Of a stretch of 17,438 nt of DNA, positions 8,012 to 14,845 are shown piece by piece. The DNA comes from Bacteroidota bacterium (GTDB taxonomy: Bacteria > Bacteroidota > Bacteroidia > Bacteroidales > Lentimicrobiaceae), in assembly GCA_023428585.1 (NCBI GenBank), contig JAEYXG010000363.1, forward strand, positions 1-17,438. Reading direction: 5' to 3'. Made by a program: the position numbers and the translations under genes. The notes beneath the pieces were generated by a model. That model was given only the letters and a program-made list of their open reading frames with translations, made no database searches and was not told where the DNA came from. Within the stretch, counting starts at the first letter, position 1, and each line of letters opens with the position of its first letter.

Positions 8012-8057
8012 TACTTTTGAATTTTGCACTTTTGCAAACCATGTATGAATATTTTTG
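8012..8057 (+). promoter_or_regulatory. Promoter region of the T9SS subtilase gene
   Basis: Three -7-like elements occur between prmC and the subtilase gene: TACTTTTG (8012-8019, full match), CACTTTTG (8027-8034, 7 of 8, with TTG at 8002-8004 as a possible -33) and TATTTTTG (8050-8057, full match). The last lies 29 bases before the ATG, with a TTTG at 8023-8026 upstream. Which one is used cannot be told from sequence. Confidence 0.4.
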
Positions 8058-8086
8058 TTTAAGAGGCGTATAATCAGACACAACGG

Positions 8087-9769
8087 ATGAAAAAAATAAC
8101 TACAATCATATTTACAGTCCTATTGACTTTCTCTTTGTTTGCACAGAAAAAAAGCGAGGCGTATAAAATTAAATTTACAGACAAAGGAGAATCAGTTTAT
8201 AAACTTTCCAATCCACAACAATACTTATCTGAAAGGTCCTTGGAGAGAAGGCTGATGCAACAGATTCCTCTAGATGAATCGGACATTCCGGTAAATGCAA
8301 ATTATCTGCTCAAACTTAAAGCTTTAGGGGCTGAGATATTTTATACTTCCAAATGGTTGAATATTGCGATGGCAAATCTCGATGAAAATCAAGTTGCCAA
8401 GATCAGTCAACTCTCTTTCATAAAGTCAATTCAGAAGATAAATCTCTATGATTCGAAAGCCCATTATGCTCCAGAAAAGTATTATTTTGAAGAAAAGAAC
8501 TTACAGAAAATTGATTTAAGCAAGCTTTCAAATAATAAATCCACTATTGTTGGGCTCGATTATGGACCTTCAGCAAATCAGGTACAAATGTTGAAGATCG
8601 ATCAATTACACAATCAGGGTTATACCGGAAATGGTATATTCATTGCAGTTATTGATGGTGGTTTCAATAGTGTTGATCAAATGGATGTATTTGATAGCCT
8701 TCGGGCTAATAATAAAATTTTAGGAACCAGAGATTTCGTCCAACCCGGTAATAATGTCTATGGAACCAATATGAGCACTCATGGAACAAGCGTATTATCA
8801 ACGATGGGTGGAAATCTTCCAGGTCAGATAATAGGTACGGCACCTCATGCTTCTTATTATTTATTCAGATCAGAGGATGTGACTGCTGAATATTTAATGG
8901 AAGAGTATTACTGGGTTCAGGCAGCTGAATATGCTGATTCATTAGGAGTAGACATTCTTAGTACTTCTTTGGGCTATACCGTGTTTGATGATACTCTTGA
9001 TAATCATTCCTATTCTGATATGGATGGAAATACAACAGTCATTACGATAGGTGCTGATTTGGCAGCCAAGAAAGGTATGTTGGTTGTTAATAGCGCTGGA
9101 AATGAAGGTTTCAATCCATGGAAATATATTTCAGCACCTGCTGATGGTGATAGTGTTTTAACAATTGGTGCAGTAGATGCGAATGGAATATATGCTTCAT
9201 TTAGTTCAACTGGACCAACTTATGATGGTAGAATTAAGCCAGATGTAGCAGCTCAGGGGAAAAATGCTGTTGTTGCAATAGTTCCATCAGGAATTGCAAC
9301 ATCAAGTGGGACCTCCTTTTCTGCACCAATTATGAGTGGTGCTGCTGCTTGCTTATGGCAAGCTAATCAATCATATTCGAATATGGAAATCTATAATGCC
9401 ATCAAACAGAGTGGGAGTAGAGCTTCCAATCCAAATAATCTTATTGGATGGGGTATCCCAGATTTTATAATAGCTAATTCTCTTTTGGTCGGAAATATAG
9501 ATGAAATTAATTATAGCCAGGAGATCACTTGTTATCCAAACCCATTCAATGAATACATAATTGCGGAGTTTACTCTGACTTCAAATGTTGAAACTCAGGT
9601 CAGGTTTATTAATTATCAAGGACAAGTGATCAAGTCTATAAATAGTATTAACCTGGTCCCAGGGTTCAATAAAATTAAGTTCGATTCATTGGAATCTCTG
9701 CCTAAGGGAATATATTTTATTCAGATTTCCAACAGTTATGGGACTTTGACTCAAAAAGTCATTAAATAA
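8087..9769 (+). CDS. Secreted S8 (subtilisin-family) serine peptidase with T9SS sorting domain
   Basis: A 560-residue pre-pro-protease. A Sec signal peptide covers residues 1-19 (MKKITTIIFTVLLTFSLFA), and a propeptide follows to about 165. The subtilase domain has the full catalytic triad: D190 in AVIDGGFN, H232 in HGTSV, and S410 in GTSFSAP. The oxyanion Asn is N339 in NSAGNEGF. The last 80 or so residues form a type A T9SS C-terminal domain, starting at CYPNPFNEYI and ending in GIYFIQISNSYGTLTQKVIK. Such proteins cross the inner membrane by Sec and the outer membrane by the Bacteroidota type IX system, which removes the sorting domain. The propeptide pattern (FTDKGESVYKLSNPQQYLSE) is that of a subtilase type widespread in the phylum. 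The target protein is unknown. No clear terminator follows it. Confidence 0.94.
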   Translation: MKKITTIIFTVLLTFSLFAQKKSEAYKIKFTDKGESVYKLSNPQQYLSERSLERRLMQQIPLDESDIPVNANYLLKLKALGAEIFYTSKWLNIAMANLDENQVAKISQLSFIKSIQKINLYDSKAHYAPEKYYFEEKNLQKIDLSKLSNNKSTIVGLDYGPSANQVQMLKIDQLHNQGYTGNGIFIAVIDGGFNSVDQMDVFDSLRANNKILGTRDFVQPGNNVYGTNMSTHGTSVLSTMGGNLPGQIIGTAPHASYYLFRSEDVTAEYLMEEYYWVQAAEYADSLGVDILSTSLGYTVFDDTLDNHSYSDMDGNTTVITIGADLAAKKGMLVVNSAGNEGFNPWKYISAPADGDSVLTIGAVDANGIYASFSSTGPTYDGRIKPDVAAQGKNAVVAIVPSGIATSSGTSFSAPIMSGAAACLWQANQSYSNMEIYNAIKQSGSRASNPNNLIGWGIPDFIIANSLLVGNIDEINYSQEITCYPNPFNEYIIAEFTLTSNVETQVRFINYQGQVIKSINSINLVPGFNKIKFDSLESLPKGIYFIQISNSYGTLTQKVIK

Positions 9770-10149
9770 TTTTTCTGATCATTTATTTAACTCTTCTGTT
9801 TAGACTTCTATCTATCAGAACTAGTGTTAGTTATATCTTCTATTCAAGGTTTTAGATTGTTCCACAGTTAATTATTTGAGGAAGCAATGGTAGTGTACCA
9901 CGTATATTCGTGTTTTTAGCACTTTTCTATATTATAGGCTTGCCTGGATTTTTTATCTTCTGGCCGCAGGGGTGCTTGTAGTTTTATTTCTGGTAGGGGA
10001 GTTCATATCTCTATTCAATTTTTGACTAGGGACTTTGTAACTAAGTTCGCACAAACCTGTTTGCTTCAACTATTTTTCATTTTGAATGGAACATAACATG
10101 TAATAACAATTATTTATCCTTATCCTTCTATAGATAAAGAGCATTGCTT

Positions 10150-10169
10150 GTGTTTACATTGGTAAACAC
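10150..10169. repeat. Perfect inverted repeat, 8-bp arms, 4-bp spacer
   Basis: GTGTTTAC (10150-10157) and its exact reverse complement GTAAACAC (10162-10169) flank ATTG. The inner part reads TTAC-N4-GTAA, the same form as the sites at 10343 and 10379. This size and symmetry fit an operator for a dimeric regulator, about 540 bases before the XRE start. The symmetry is seen directly; the role is inferred. Confidence 0.6.
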
Positions 10170-10202
10170 TAATCTTTAATGCAAATTCTGTAAGATTATA
10201 GA

Positions 10203-10236
10203 ATTATTATAATGCATTGATATACATTATAATAAT
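10203..10236. repeat. Perfect inverted repeat, 12-bp arms, 10-base loop
   Basis: ATTATTATAATG (10203-10214) is the exact reverse complement of CATTATAATAAT (10225-10236), with CATTGATATA between. It would form an all-AU-rich hairpin in RNA, or a symmetric protein site in DNA. There is no GC-rich core or clean U tract, so an ordinary terminator is unlikely. An 8-bp segment across the left arm and loop, ATGCATTG (10212-10219), also pairs with CAATGCAT at 10250-10257, so alternative structures are possible. Confidence 0.6.
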
Positions 10237-10342
10237 AGAACTACCTATACAATGCATATAGAAAAAAACATGCCTATAAATTGCTAAATATTCCTGGGTA
10301 ATTATTATAGATAATAACCTGCTTTCCCATACAGTTTTATGC

Positions 10343-10408
10343 TTACAAATGTAAATTATATACGCTTAATTACGTTTGTTACAAATGTATTATAGTATAC
10401 AAGTGTAG
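10343..10408. promoter_or_regulatory. Three operator-like dyads of the form TTAC-N4-GTAA
   Basis: The sites are TTACAAATGTAA (10343-10354, perfect), TTACAAATGTAT (10379-10390, one end base off) and ATACAAGTGTAG (10397-10408, weaker). A fourth related site, TTACATTGGTAA, lies at 10154-10165. Repeated short dyads upstream of a helix-turn-helix gene suggest binding sites, possibly for that protein. The sites lie about 290-360 bases before the XRE start, further than usual for autoregulation. Confidence 0.4.
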
Positions 10409-10574
10409 CGTTAAACTATTTTGATTAGATTTTTAAATAATTACGACTATAAACCTTAATACCAATAAGATAGGATATGTATCTAAAGTCTAAAATGAGA
10501 TAATAAGATGATTATTAATTCAGTAATAATTGAATTTTGTAATTAGTCAAGTAGATGAAAAACAGTATGATACA

Positions 10575-10597
10575 AGCAATTGATAAAGTGAATTGCT
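10575..10597. repeat. Inverted repeat, 7-bp arms, 9-base loop
   Basis: AGCAATT (10575-10581) and AATTGCT (10591-10597) are exact reverse complements. The dyad ends about 50 bases before the -7 promoter element of the XRE gene, a position where an activator or repressor could act. Arms this short can arise by chance in AT-rich DNA. Confidence 0.35.
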
Positions 10598-10648
10598 AGA
10601 TTCAAAGATTTTGTTCCTAATTAACAAACGTATCATTTAAAATAATTG

Positions 10649-10656
10649 TATATTTG
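10649..10656 (+). promoter_or_regulatory. Bacteroidota promoter -7 element for the XRE regulator gene
   Basis: TATATTTG fully matches TAnnTTTG. Transcription would start near 10663, giving a leader of about 36 bases before ATG 10699. No good -33 element is seen. The in-frame TTG at 10654 lies inside this element, so it should not be the start codon. Confidence 0.5.
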
Positions 10657-10698
10657 AAGAGGCATTTTACAACAATCATCTCTTCATTTACATTAAAG

Positions 10699-11283
10699 AT
10701 GAACAGCAGGATTTCACTTGTCATAAGGACAAAGAATATAACCCCATCTCAATTAGCAGATGAACTTGGTGTACAGCGTTCAGGTATATCTCATATTATA
10801 AATGGAAGAAATAAGCCCAGTCTTGACTTTATTCAAAGATTAATCAAGAGATACCCTGATATAAGTATGACATGGTTGATGTTTGGTGAAGGTCCAATGA
10901 TGAATCCTTATGTAGTTAAAGAAGAATTAAAATCAGAGGAAAGAAAGGCAACCAATTTGCAATCAACGATAATTGATTTATTTCCACCATTAGGAGAAAT
11001 AGCAGCAAATAATTCAATTCCTGAGGGGTTAACTATGCCTGTTACTAGAGATAATACAGATGAAAATCATGAGGTTACGAAGAATTCTGTCATTACTGAA
11101 CAAAGTAATCAGAAAAATAACACTTCAACCAATCAAAATACAAATGAGGTGACTCCAAATGTTAATTTTGAGAATCAAATAAGCAGAGGTTCCCACGATT
11201 CAGCTCCAGGAAAGGAAGTTAAACGAATCGTTATATTTTATTCCGATAAAAGTTTCGAGGAATACTTTCCAGAAGAAGGCTAG
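10699..11283 (+). CDS. XRE-family helix-turn-helix transcriptional regulator
   Basis: From ATG 10699 the product is 194 residues. Residues 4-50 form a Cro/C1-type helix-turn-helix (SQLADELGVQRSGISHIINGR at about 17-37, split here by eye into two helices), followed by WLMFGEGPMM (59-68). That W-L-x-x-G-x-G-P-M end is typical of XRE proteins common in Bacteroidota. The middle (about 75-165) is low-complexity and rich in Asn, Thr, Ser and Glu, probably disordered. The last 20 residues, beginning at VKRIVIFYSDKSFEEY, form a short conserved-looking tail. An upstream TTG would add 15 residues but lies in the promoter element. The gene is a single-gene unit behind a long dyad-rich region, and its stop codon directly abuts the stop of convergent ndk. 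Target genes are unknown. Confidence 0.85.
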   Translation: MNSRISLVIRTKNITPSQLADELGVQRSGISHIINGRNKPSLDFIQRLIKRYPDISMTWLMFGEGPMMNPYVVKEELKSEERKATNLQSTIIDLFPPLGEIAANNSIPEGLTMPVTRDNTDENHEVTKNSVITEQSNQKNNTSTNQNTNEVTPNVNFENQISRGSHDSAPGKEVKRIVIFYSDKSFEEYFPEEG

Positions 11284-11703
11284 TTAAATTCTTTCAAATT
11301 CAGAGAAAAAGAAACTTGCTTCTTTAATAGCATTTTCATCTGAATCAGATCCATGCACAGCATTGTTCTGAATTGAAGTGCCAAATAGATTTCTTATTGT
11401 GCCGGCAGATGCATCTGCAGGGTTAGTTGAACCAATGAATGTTCGATACTCTTCTACAGCATTTTCTTTTTCAAGAATTGCTGCTATAACAGGTCCAGAA
11501 GACATAAATTCCACTAAAGAAGCATAAAATGGACGTTCTTTATGCACTTCATAAAACAATGATGCCTTTTCCTTGGTAAGACAAACAAGTTTCAGAGCTT
11601 TTAATGAAAACCCGGCATTGATTATAAGGTCCAATATTTGTCCTGATTGTAGATTCTTAACCGCTTCCGGTTTAATCATTGTGAAAGTAATTTTACCTGC
11701 CAT
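11284..11703 (-). CDS. ndk: Nucleoside diphosphate kinase
   Basis: Ndk transfers the gamma-phosphate from ATP to nucleoside diphosphates through a phosphohistidine, balancing cytoplasmic NTP and dNTP pools. The 139-residue protein has the full family pattern: TFTMIKPEAV with K11 at the N-terminus, ERPFYASLVEFMSSGP (56-71), the GSTNPADASAGTIRNLFG segment (91-108), and the active-site histidine H117 in NAVHGSDS. Length is normal. The start is ATG 11703. Its stop codon (TAA, 11286-11284) begins exactly where the XRE gene ends, with no gap and no terminator between. It is divergent from nrnA across 124 bases. Confidence 0.97.
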   Translation of the reverse strand: MAGKITFTMIKPEAVKNLQSGQILDLIINAGFSLKALKLVCLTKEKASLFYEVHKERPFYASLVEFMSSGPVIAAILEKENAVEEYRTFIGSTNPADASAGTIRNLFGTSIQNNAVHGSDSDENAIKEASFFFSEFERI

Positions 11704-11777
11704 AGCTTATTTTATTAAACATTGTTAATTGTAAATGTATAAATTCTCTTTTTACTGTGCCCAATAACAATATTCTT

Positions 11778-11785
11778 TATTTTTG
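11778..11785 (+). promoter_or_regulatory. Candidate Bacteroidota promoter -7 element for the nrnA operon
   Basis: TATTTTTG fully matches TAnnTTTG, 42 bases before the TTG start of nrnA. Transcription would start near 11792. No strong -33 is seen. The nearby CAATAACAA occurs twice (11762-11770 and 11790-11798), flanking the element. Confidence 0.4.
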
Positions 11786-11827
11786 TGTTCAATAACAAAA
11801 CTTGTTTTTTAAACTAATTTTTACAAT

Positions 11828-12874
11828 TTGCACAAGTTTAACAGAAAACGTCTCTCTGAAGTTAGTAATCTGCTGGCTAATTCTTCAAAAATACTTATTA
11901 CAACGCATTACAATCCTGATGGTGATGCCATAGGCTCTTCCTTGGCATTATATCATTACCTAAAGCTTAAAGGTCATCTTGTTAATGTTTTGATTCCCAA
12001 TGATGTTCCTCAGTTTCTTAATTGGATGCCAGGTTTATCTGATACCATTATTTATTATCATCATTCTAAATTTGCTGATAAGCTAATTTCTGAAGCCGAT
12101 ATAATATTTTGTCTTGACTACAATTCCGTTTCAAGGGTTAATTTATTTCAAAAGCAACTTGCTGAGGCTAAAGGTAAAAAGATACTAATCGATCATCATC
12201 CTGAGCCGGAAAATCATTTCGATTTCATATTGTCTGTTATCCCGGTTTCTTCAACATCGGAACTGATTTATGATTTTATAAAATCGTTGGGCGATGGGAA
12301 ATTGATAAACACTACAATTGGAACAAATCTTTATGTTGGCATGATGACAGATACAGGATCATTCAGTTATGCCAGCAACTATGCTCATACATTACAAATA
12401 GTAGCCGATCTGATTAAAAAAGGTATTGATACTGAAAAGATACATCGCCTCGTATATGACACATATTCAGAGAATAGAATGCGACTATTAGGTTATTGCC
12501 TAAGTGAAAAGATGGTGGTATTAGATGAATTTTGTACAGCATATATTTCACTTACTAAAGAAGATTTGGATAGATTTTCTTTTCAACCAGGTGATACTGA
12601 AGGTGTTGTTAATTATGCTCTGTCTATTAAAAACATAAGCTTTGCTGTGTTATTCACTGAAAAGAAGGATTGTATCAGAATCTCATTTCGATCCAAATCA
12701 GATTTCTCAGTCAATGATTTTGCCCGACAACATTATGCAGGTGGAGGGCATCGTAATGCTGCAGGAGGAGATTCCTATTTATCTATAGAGGAGACTTTAA
12801 AAGGTTTCGAAGCTATTCTACCTCTTTATAGGGAGAAACTTGTATCAGCAGCTCTCAAAAGTACAATACTATGA
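11828..12874 (+). CDS. nrnA: DHH-family oligoribonuclease / pAp phosphatase (NrnA type)
   Basis: A 348-residue DHH/DHHA1 phosphoesterase. NrnA proteins degrade 2-5-nucleotide RNA fragments to mononucleotides and also dephosphorylate pAp, using manganese. Metal-binding motifs are seen in order: NPDGDAIGSS (D31, D33), CLDYN (D97), IDHHPEPE (D122, H123, H124), and MMTDTGSFSY. The C-terminal DHHA1 domain ends in GGGHRNAAGGDS near residues 304-315. The start is TTG 11828: an in-frame stop lies at 11810-11812 and no ATG or GTG is available before the first metal motif. This is a non-standard start, and there is no clear ribosome-binding site. The gene overlaps the next lipoprotein gene by ATGA (12871-12874), so the two are translationally linked. 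Confidence 0.9.
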   Translation: MHKFNRKRLSEVSNLLANSSKILITTHYNPDGDAIGSSLALYHYLKLKGHLVNVLIPNDVPQFLNWMPGLSDTIIYYHHSKFADKLISEADIIFCLDYNSVSRVNLFQKQLAEAKGKKILIDHHPEPENHFDFILSVIPVSSTSELIYDFIKSLGDGKLINTTIGTNLYVGMMTDTGSFSYASNYAHTLQIVADLIKKGIDTEKIHRLVYDTYSENRMRLLGYCLSEKMVVLDEFCTAYISLTKEDLDRFSFQPGDTEGVVNYALSIKNISFAVLFTEKKDCIRISFRSKSDFSVNDFARQHYAGGGHRNAAGGDSYLSIEETLKGFEAILPLYREKLVSAALKSTIL

Positions 12875-13407
12875 CCAATAAGGCCATTGCCATACCTTTA
12901 GTCTTACTCTCAATTTTCATTATGATTGTTTCATGCAATCAAAAGGTTGAAGATGAAAAAATGAGAAAGGACTTAACTGAGCTCGAAGAACCATTATTAA
13001 AAGCAAACAAGCAGGCTGTTGTGGTAGAACAGGAACAGATTGATAATTTTATAAAGCGTTATAAATGGCAAATGAATGAAACGGGCTCTGGATTGCGCTA
13101 TGCAATTTACAAAAAGGGGGATGGCCCTTTTGCCAAACCCGGTAAAGTTGCCATTCTGAATTATTCAGTAATGCTGATTACAGGAGAAGAAATTTATTCT
13201 TCTGATAAAGATGGACGTAAAGAATTCCTAATTGGTAAAGGTGGCGTAGAGAGTGGCCTTGAAGAAGGAATATTATTATTGCAAGTAGGAGACCGTGCGA
13301 AATTTATCATACCTTCGCACCTTGGTTTTGGGTTATTGGGAGATCAAAATAAAGTCCCTCCCAAATCAACACTTATCTATGATATTGAATTACTTGACCT
13401 AAAATAA
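12871..13407 (+). CDS. FKBP-type peptidyl-prolyl isomerase lipoprotein, GldI-like
   Basis: A 178-residue lipoprotein. A signal peptide ends in the lipobox IVSC with acylated C22, so the mature protein should be anchored in the cell envelope. One FKBP domain follows (about 73-178), seen in AILNYSVMLITGEEIYSSD, the GGVESGLEEGILLLQVGDRAKFIIP stretch (about 124-148) and STLIYDIELLDLK. Several FKBP active-site residues differ: the usual W is L in SGLEEG, the FD pair is YS, and GYG is GFG, so isomerase activity may be weak. Small lipoprotein FKBPs next to nrnA in Bacteroidota resemble GldI, which is required for gliding in Flavobacterium johnsoniae. I call it GldI-like from domain type, the GDQNKVPP loop and context, not as proven gldI. 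It begins inside the nrnA stop (ATGA) and precedes a second FKBP lipoprotein by 28 bases. Confidence 0.85.
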   Translation: MTNKAIAIPLVLLSIFIMIVSCNQKVEDEKMRKDLTELEEPLLKANKQAVVVEQEQIDNFIKRYKWQMNETGSGLRYAIYKKGDGPFAKPGKVAILNYSVMLITGEEIYSSDKDGRKEFLIGKGGVESGLEEGILLLQVGDRAKFIIPSHLGFGLLGDQNKVPPKSTLIYDIELLDLK

Positions 13408-13435
13408 TCATTAATTCCATTTAACAATCAACCGA

Positions 13436-14764
13436 ATGAAATACAGAAACTTATTTATGCTATTGCTAATTGTAGCTGTAGCTTTTAACATGTTTGGATG
13501 TTCCAAACACCGTGGATTTAAGAAAACAGCTGATGGCTTGTATTACAAGTTCCATGTTAAGGGAGATGATACTACAACTCTTAAGGAAGGAATGGTTTTG
13601 AATCTGAAGCTTAAATATTCCATTAACGATTCAGTATTATTTAATTCAGTCGACATTCCTCAGGAGTTTATGTTACCATTGAATGAACCTACCTATAAAG
13701 GAGACCTTTACACTGCCTTATCCATGATGAAACCAGGCGATAGTGCTACATTTATATCTTCAGCCGACTCTTTCTTTCTGAAAACTATCAGAATGCCAAG
13801 TGTGCCTGATTCAGCATTCATTGGTAAGGAAATTTTCTTTGATGTTAAAATAATCTCAGCCAAGACACAAGAACAACTTGAAGCTGAATATAAAGTAAAG
13901 ATGGAAGAAGCAAAAGCAGCTGAGCTTGTTACTTTACAGAATTATCTAAAAAGTGCCAATATCACTGTTGCACCCTTAACTTCAGGCTTGTATTTTATAG
14001 ATACTAAAAAGGGAAATAACCAAAAACCCAAAGTTGGCGACTTTGGCAAGATACATTTTAAAGTCTCTACAATAGATGGAAATGTTTTGTATTCTTCTTA
14101 TGATCAGGGTGAACCAATGATATGGGAGAATGGTAAAGATTTTGATAATAAAGGGGTAACTGAAGCATTATCATTGATGTCCAAAGGTTCAAAAGCTTCT
14201 ATTATAGTACCTTCTTCTCTTGCTTTTGGTGAGCAGGGTAGAGGACAAATGATAGCACCTTACACAACGTTATTATACGATCTTGAATTATTGGATATTC
14301 TAACAAAAGCCCAATTTGAAAAGGAGCAAGCAGATAAAGAACTGAAAGCTAACGAAGAGAAAGCTATTGCCAAGAAAGAAGAGATGACCAAACTCCAGAG
14401 TTATATCAAATCAAATAACATCAAAGTAGCACCCACTTCATCAGGCTTATATTACATAGAAACAAAGAAGGGAACTGGAACCCAGGCATCTGTTGGAAAA
14501 ACGGTAAAGGTTCATTACACTGGCACACTTCTTAATGGACAGAAATTTGATTCATCATTAGATCGTGATGAACCATTTGAATTTGTTCTTGGTCAACAAC
14601 AAGTAATTCCCGGTTGGGAAGAAGGAATTGCATTAATGAAAGTAGGAGGGAAGGCTAAACTTATCATTCCATCGAAACTTGGTTATGGTGAAAATGGTCG
14701 AATGCCTCAAATTCCACCAAGTGCCACACTTATTTTTGATGTTGAATTAATTGATGTCAAGTAA
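13436..14764 (+). CDS. Lipoprotein with three tandem FKBP domains
   Basis: A 442-residue lipoprotein whose signal peptide ends in MFGC (C22). Three FKBP-like domains follow at about 50-142, 198-290 and 350-442. They are joined by two charged helical linkers, about 143-175 and 287-330, rich in Lys, Glu and Ala. Only the third domain keeps the canonical pocket: VHYTG, KFDSS, the VIPGWEEG tryptophan, LGYG and IFDVELIDVK. The second has lost the tryptophan loop (NKGVTEAL) and the FD pair. The first keeps little beyond the fold pattern and GDSATF. The segment leading into domains two and three is repeated (APLTSGLYFIDTKKG and APTSSGLYYIETKKG), pointing to internal duplication. Likely an envelope isomerase or chaperone with two binding-only domains. 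It is the last gene of the nrnA operon, ending before a strong terminator. Confidence 0.85.
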   Translation: MKYRNLFMLLLIVAVAFNMFGCSKHRGFKKTADGLYYKFHVKGDDTTTLKEGMVLNLKLKYSINDSVLFNSVDIPQEFMLPLNEPTYKGDLYTALSMMKPGDSATFISSADSFFLKTIRMPSVPDSAFIGKEIFFDVKIISAKTQEQLEAEYKVKMEEAKAAELVTLQNYLKSANITVAPLTSGLYFIDTKKGNNQKPKVGDFGKIHFKVSTIDGNVLYSSYDQGEPMIWENGKDFDNKGVTEALSLMSKGSKASIIVPSSLAFGEQGRGQMIAPYTTLLYDLELLDILTKAQFEKEQADKELKANEEKAIAKKEEMTKLQSYIKSNNIKVAPTSSGLYYIETKKGTGTQASVGKTVKVHYTGTLLNGQKFDSSLDRDEPFEFVLGQQQVIPGWEEGIALMKVGGKAKLIIPSKLGYGENGRMPQIPPSATLIFDVELIDVK

Positions 14765-14776
14765 ACTATTTCATTT

Positions 14777-14828
14777 ATAGATTCGAATAAAAAAAGCCGC
14801 AATTGCGGCTTTTTTTATTCGAATCTAT
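14777..14828. terminator. Bidirectional Rho-independent terminator, perfect 52-bp palindrome
   Basis: The 52 bases read identically on both strands. The centre is GCCGC-AATT-GCGGC (14796-14809), flanked by A7 and T7, then ATTCGAAT copies and ATAG/CTAT at the ends. In either direction, RNA forms a GC stem followed by U7. It lies between convergent operons, 12 bases after the triple-FKBP stop and 17 bases after the cysQ stop on the other strand, so it should end both transcripts. The arms extend about 19 bp beyond the GC core, much longer than termination needs. Confidence 0.93.
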
Positions 14829-14845
14829 TTGAATCTGCAATGATT

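Larger units (their letters stand above)
9770..10698. other. 929-base AT-rich non-coding region rich in inverted repeats
   Basis: This is the longest gene-free stretch in the window. No frame of credible length or codon use is seen on either strand, and no tRNA or named RNA. The first 300 bases are less AT-rich and include small stem-loops: TGGTA/TACCA at 9888-9900, and CACG/CGTG just after it, followed by T5. This part may be a decayed gene or the end of a small transcript. From about 10150 on, dyad symmetries are dense (10150-10169, 10203-10236, 10302-10317, 10343-10354, 10517-10536, 10575-10597). The motif ATTATAG recurs at least four times. An XRE-type regulator gene follows. No cluster of DnaA boxes was seen. 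Confidence 0.6.

Noticed and set aside
7830..8081. 83-codon minus-strand frame crossing the prmC stop
   Set aside because: It is mostly antisense to prmC, runs into the subtilase promoter region, and has no recognisable protein features.
9773..9820. Terminator after the subtilase gene
   Set aside because: TTCTGAT and ATCAGAA can pair, but the loop is about 34 bases and no U tract follows, so it is not a credible Rho-independent terminator.
10120..10620. Plasmid-like origin or iteron array
   Set aside because: The dyads differ in sequence and spacing, there is no run of identical direct repeats, and no replication gene is adjacent. Operator-like sites fit better.
10654..10698. In-frame TTG as start of the XRE gene
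   Set aside because: It lies inside the -7 element TATATTTG. ATG 10699 leads straight into the helix-turn-helix.
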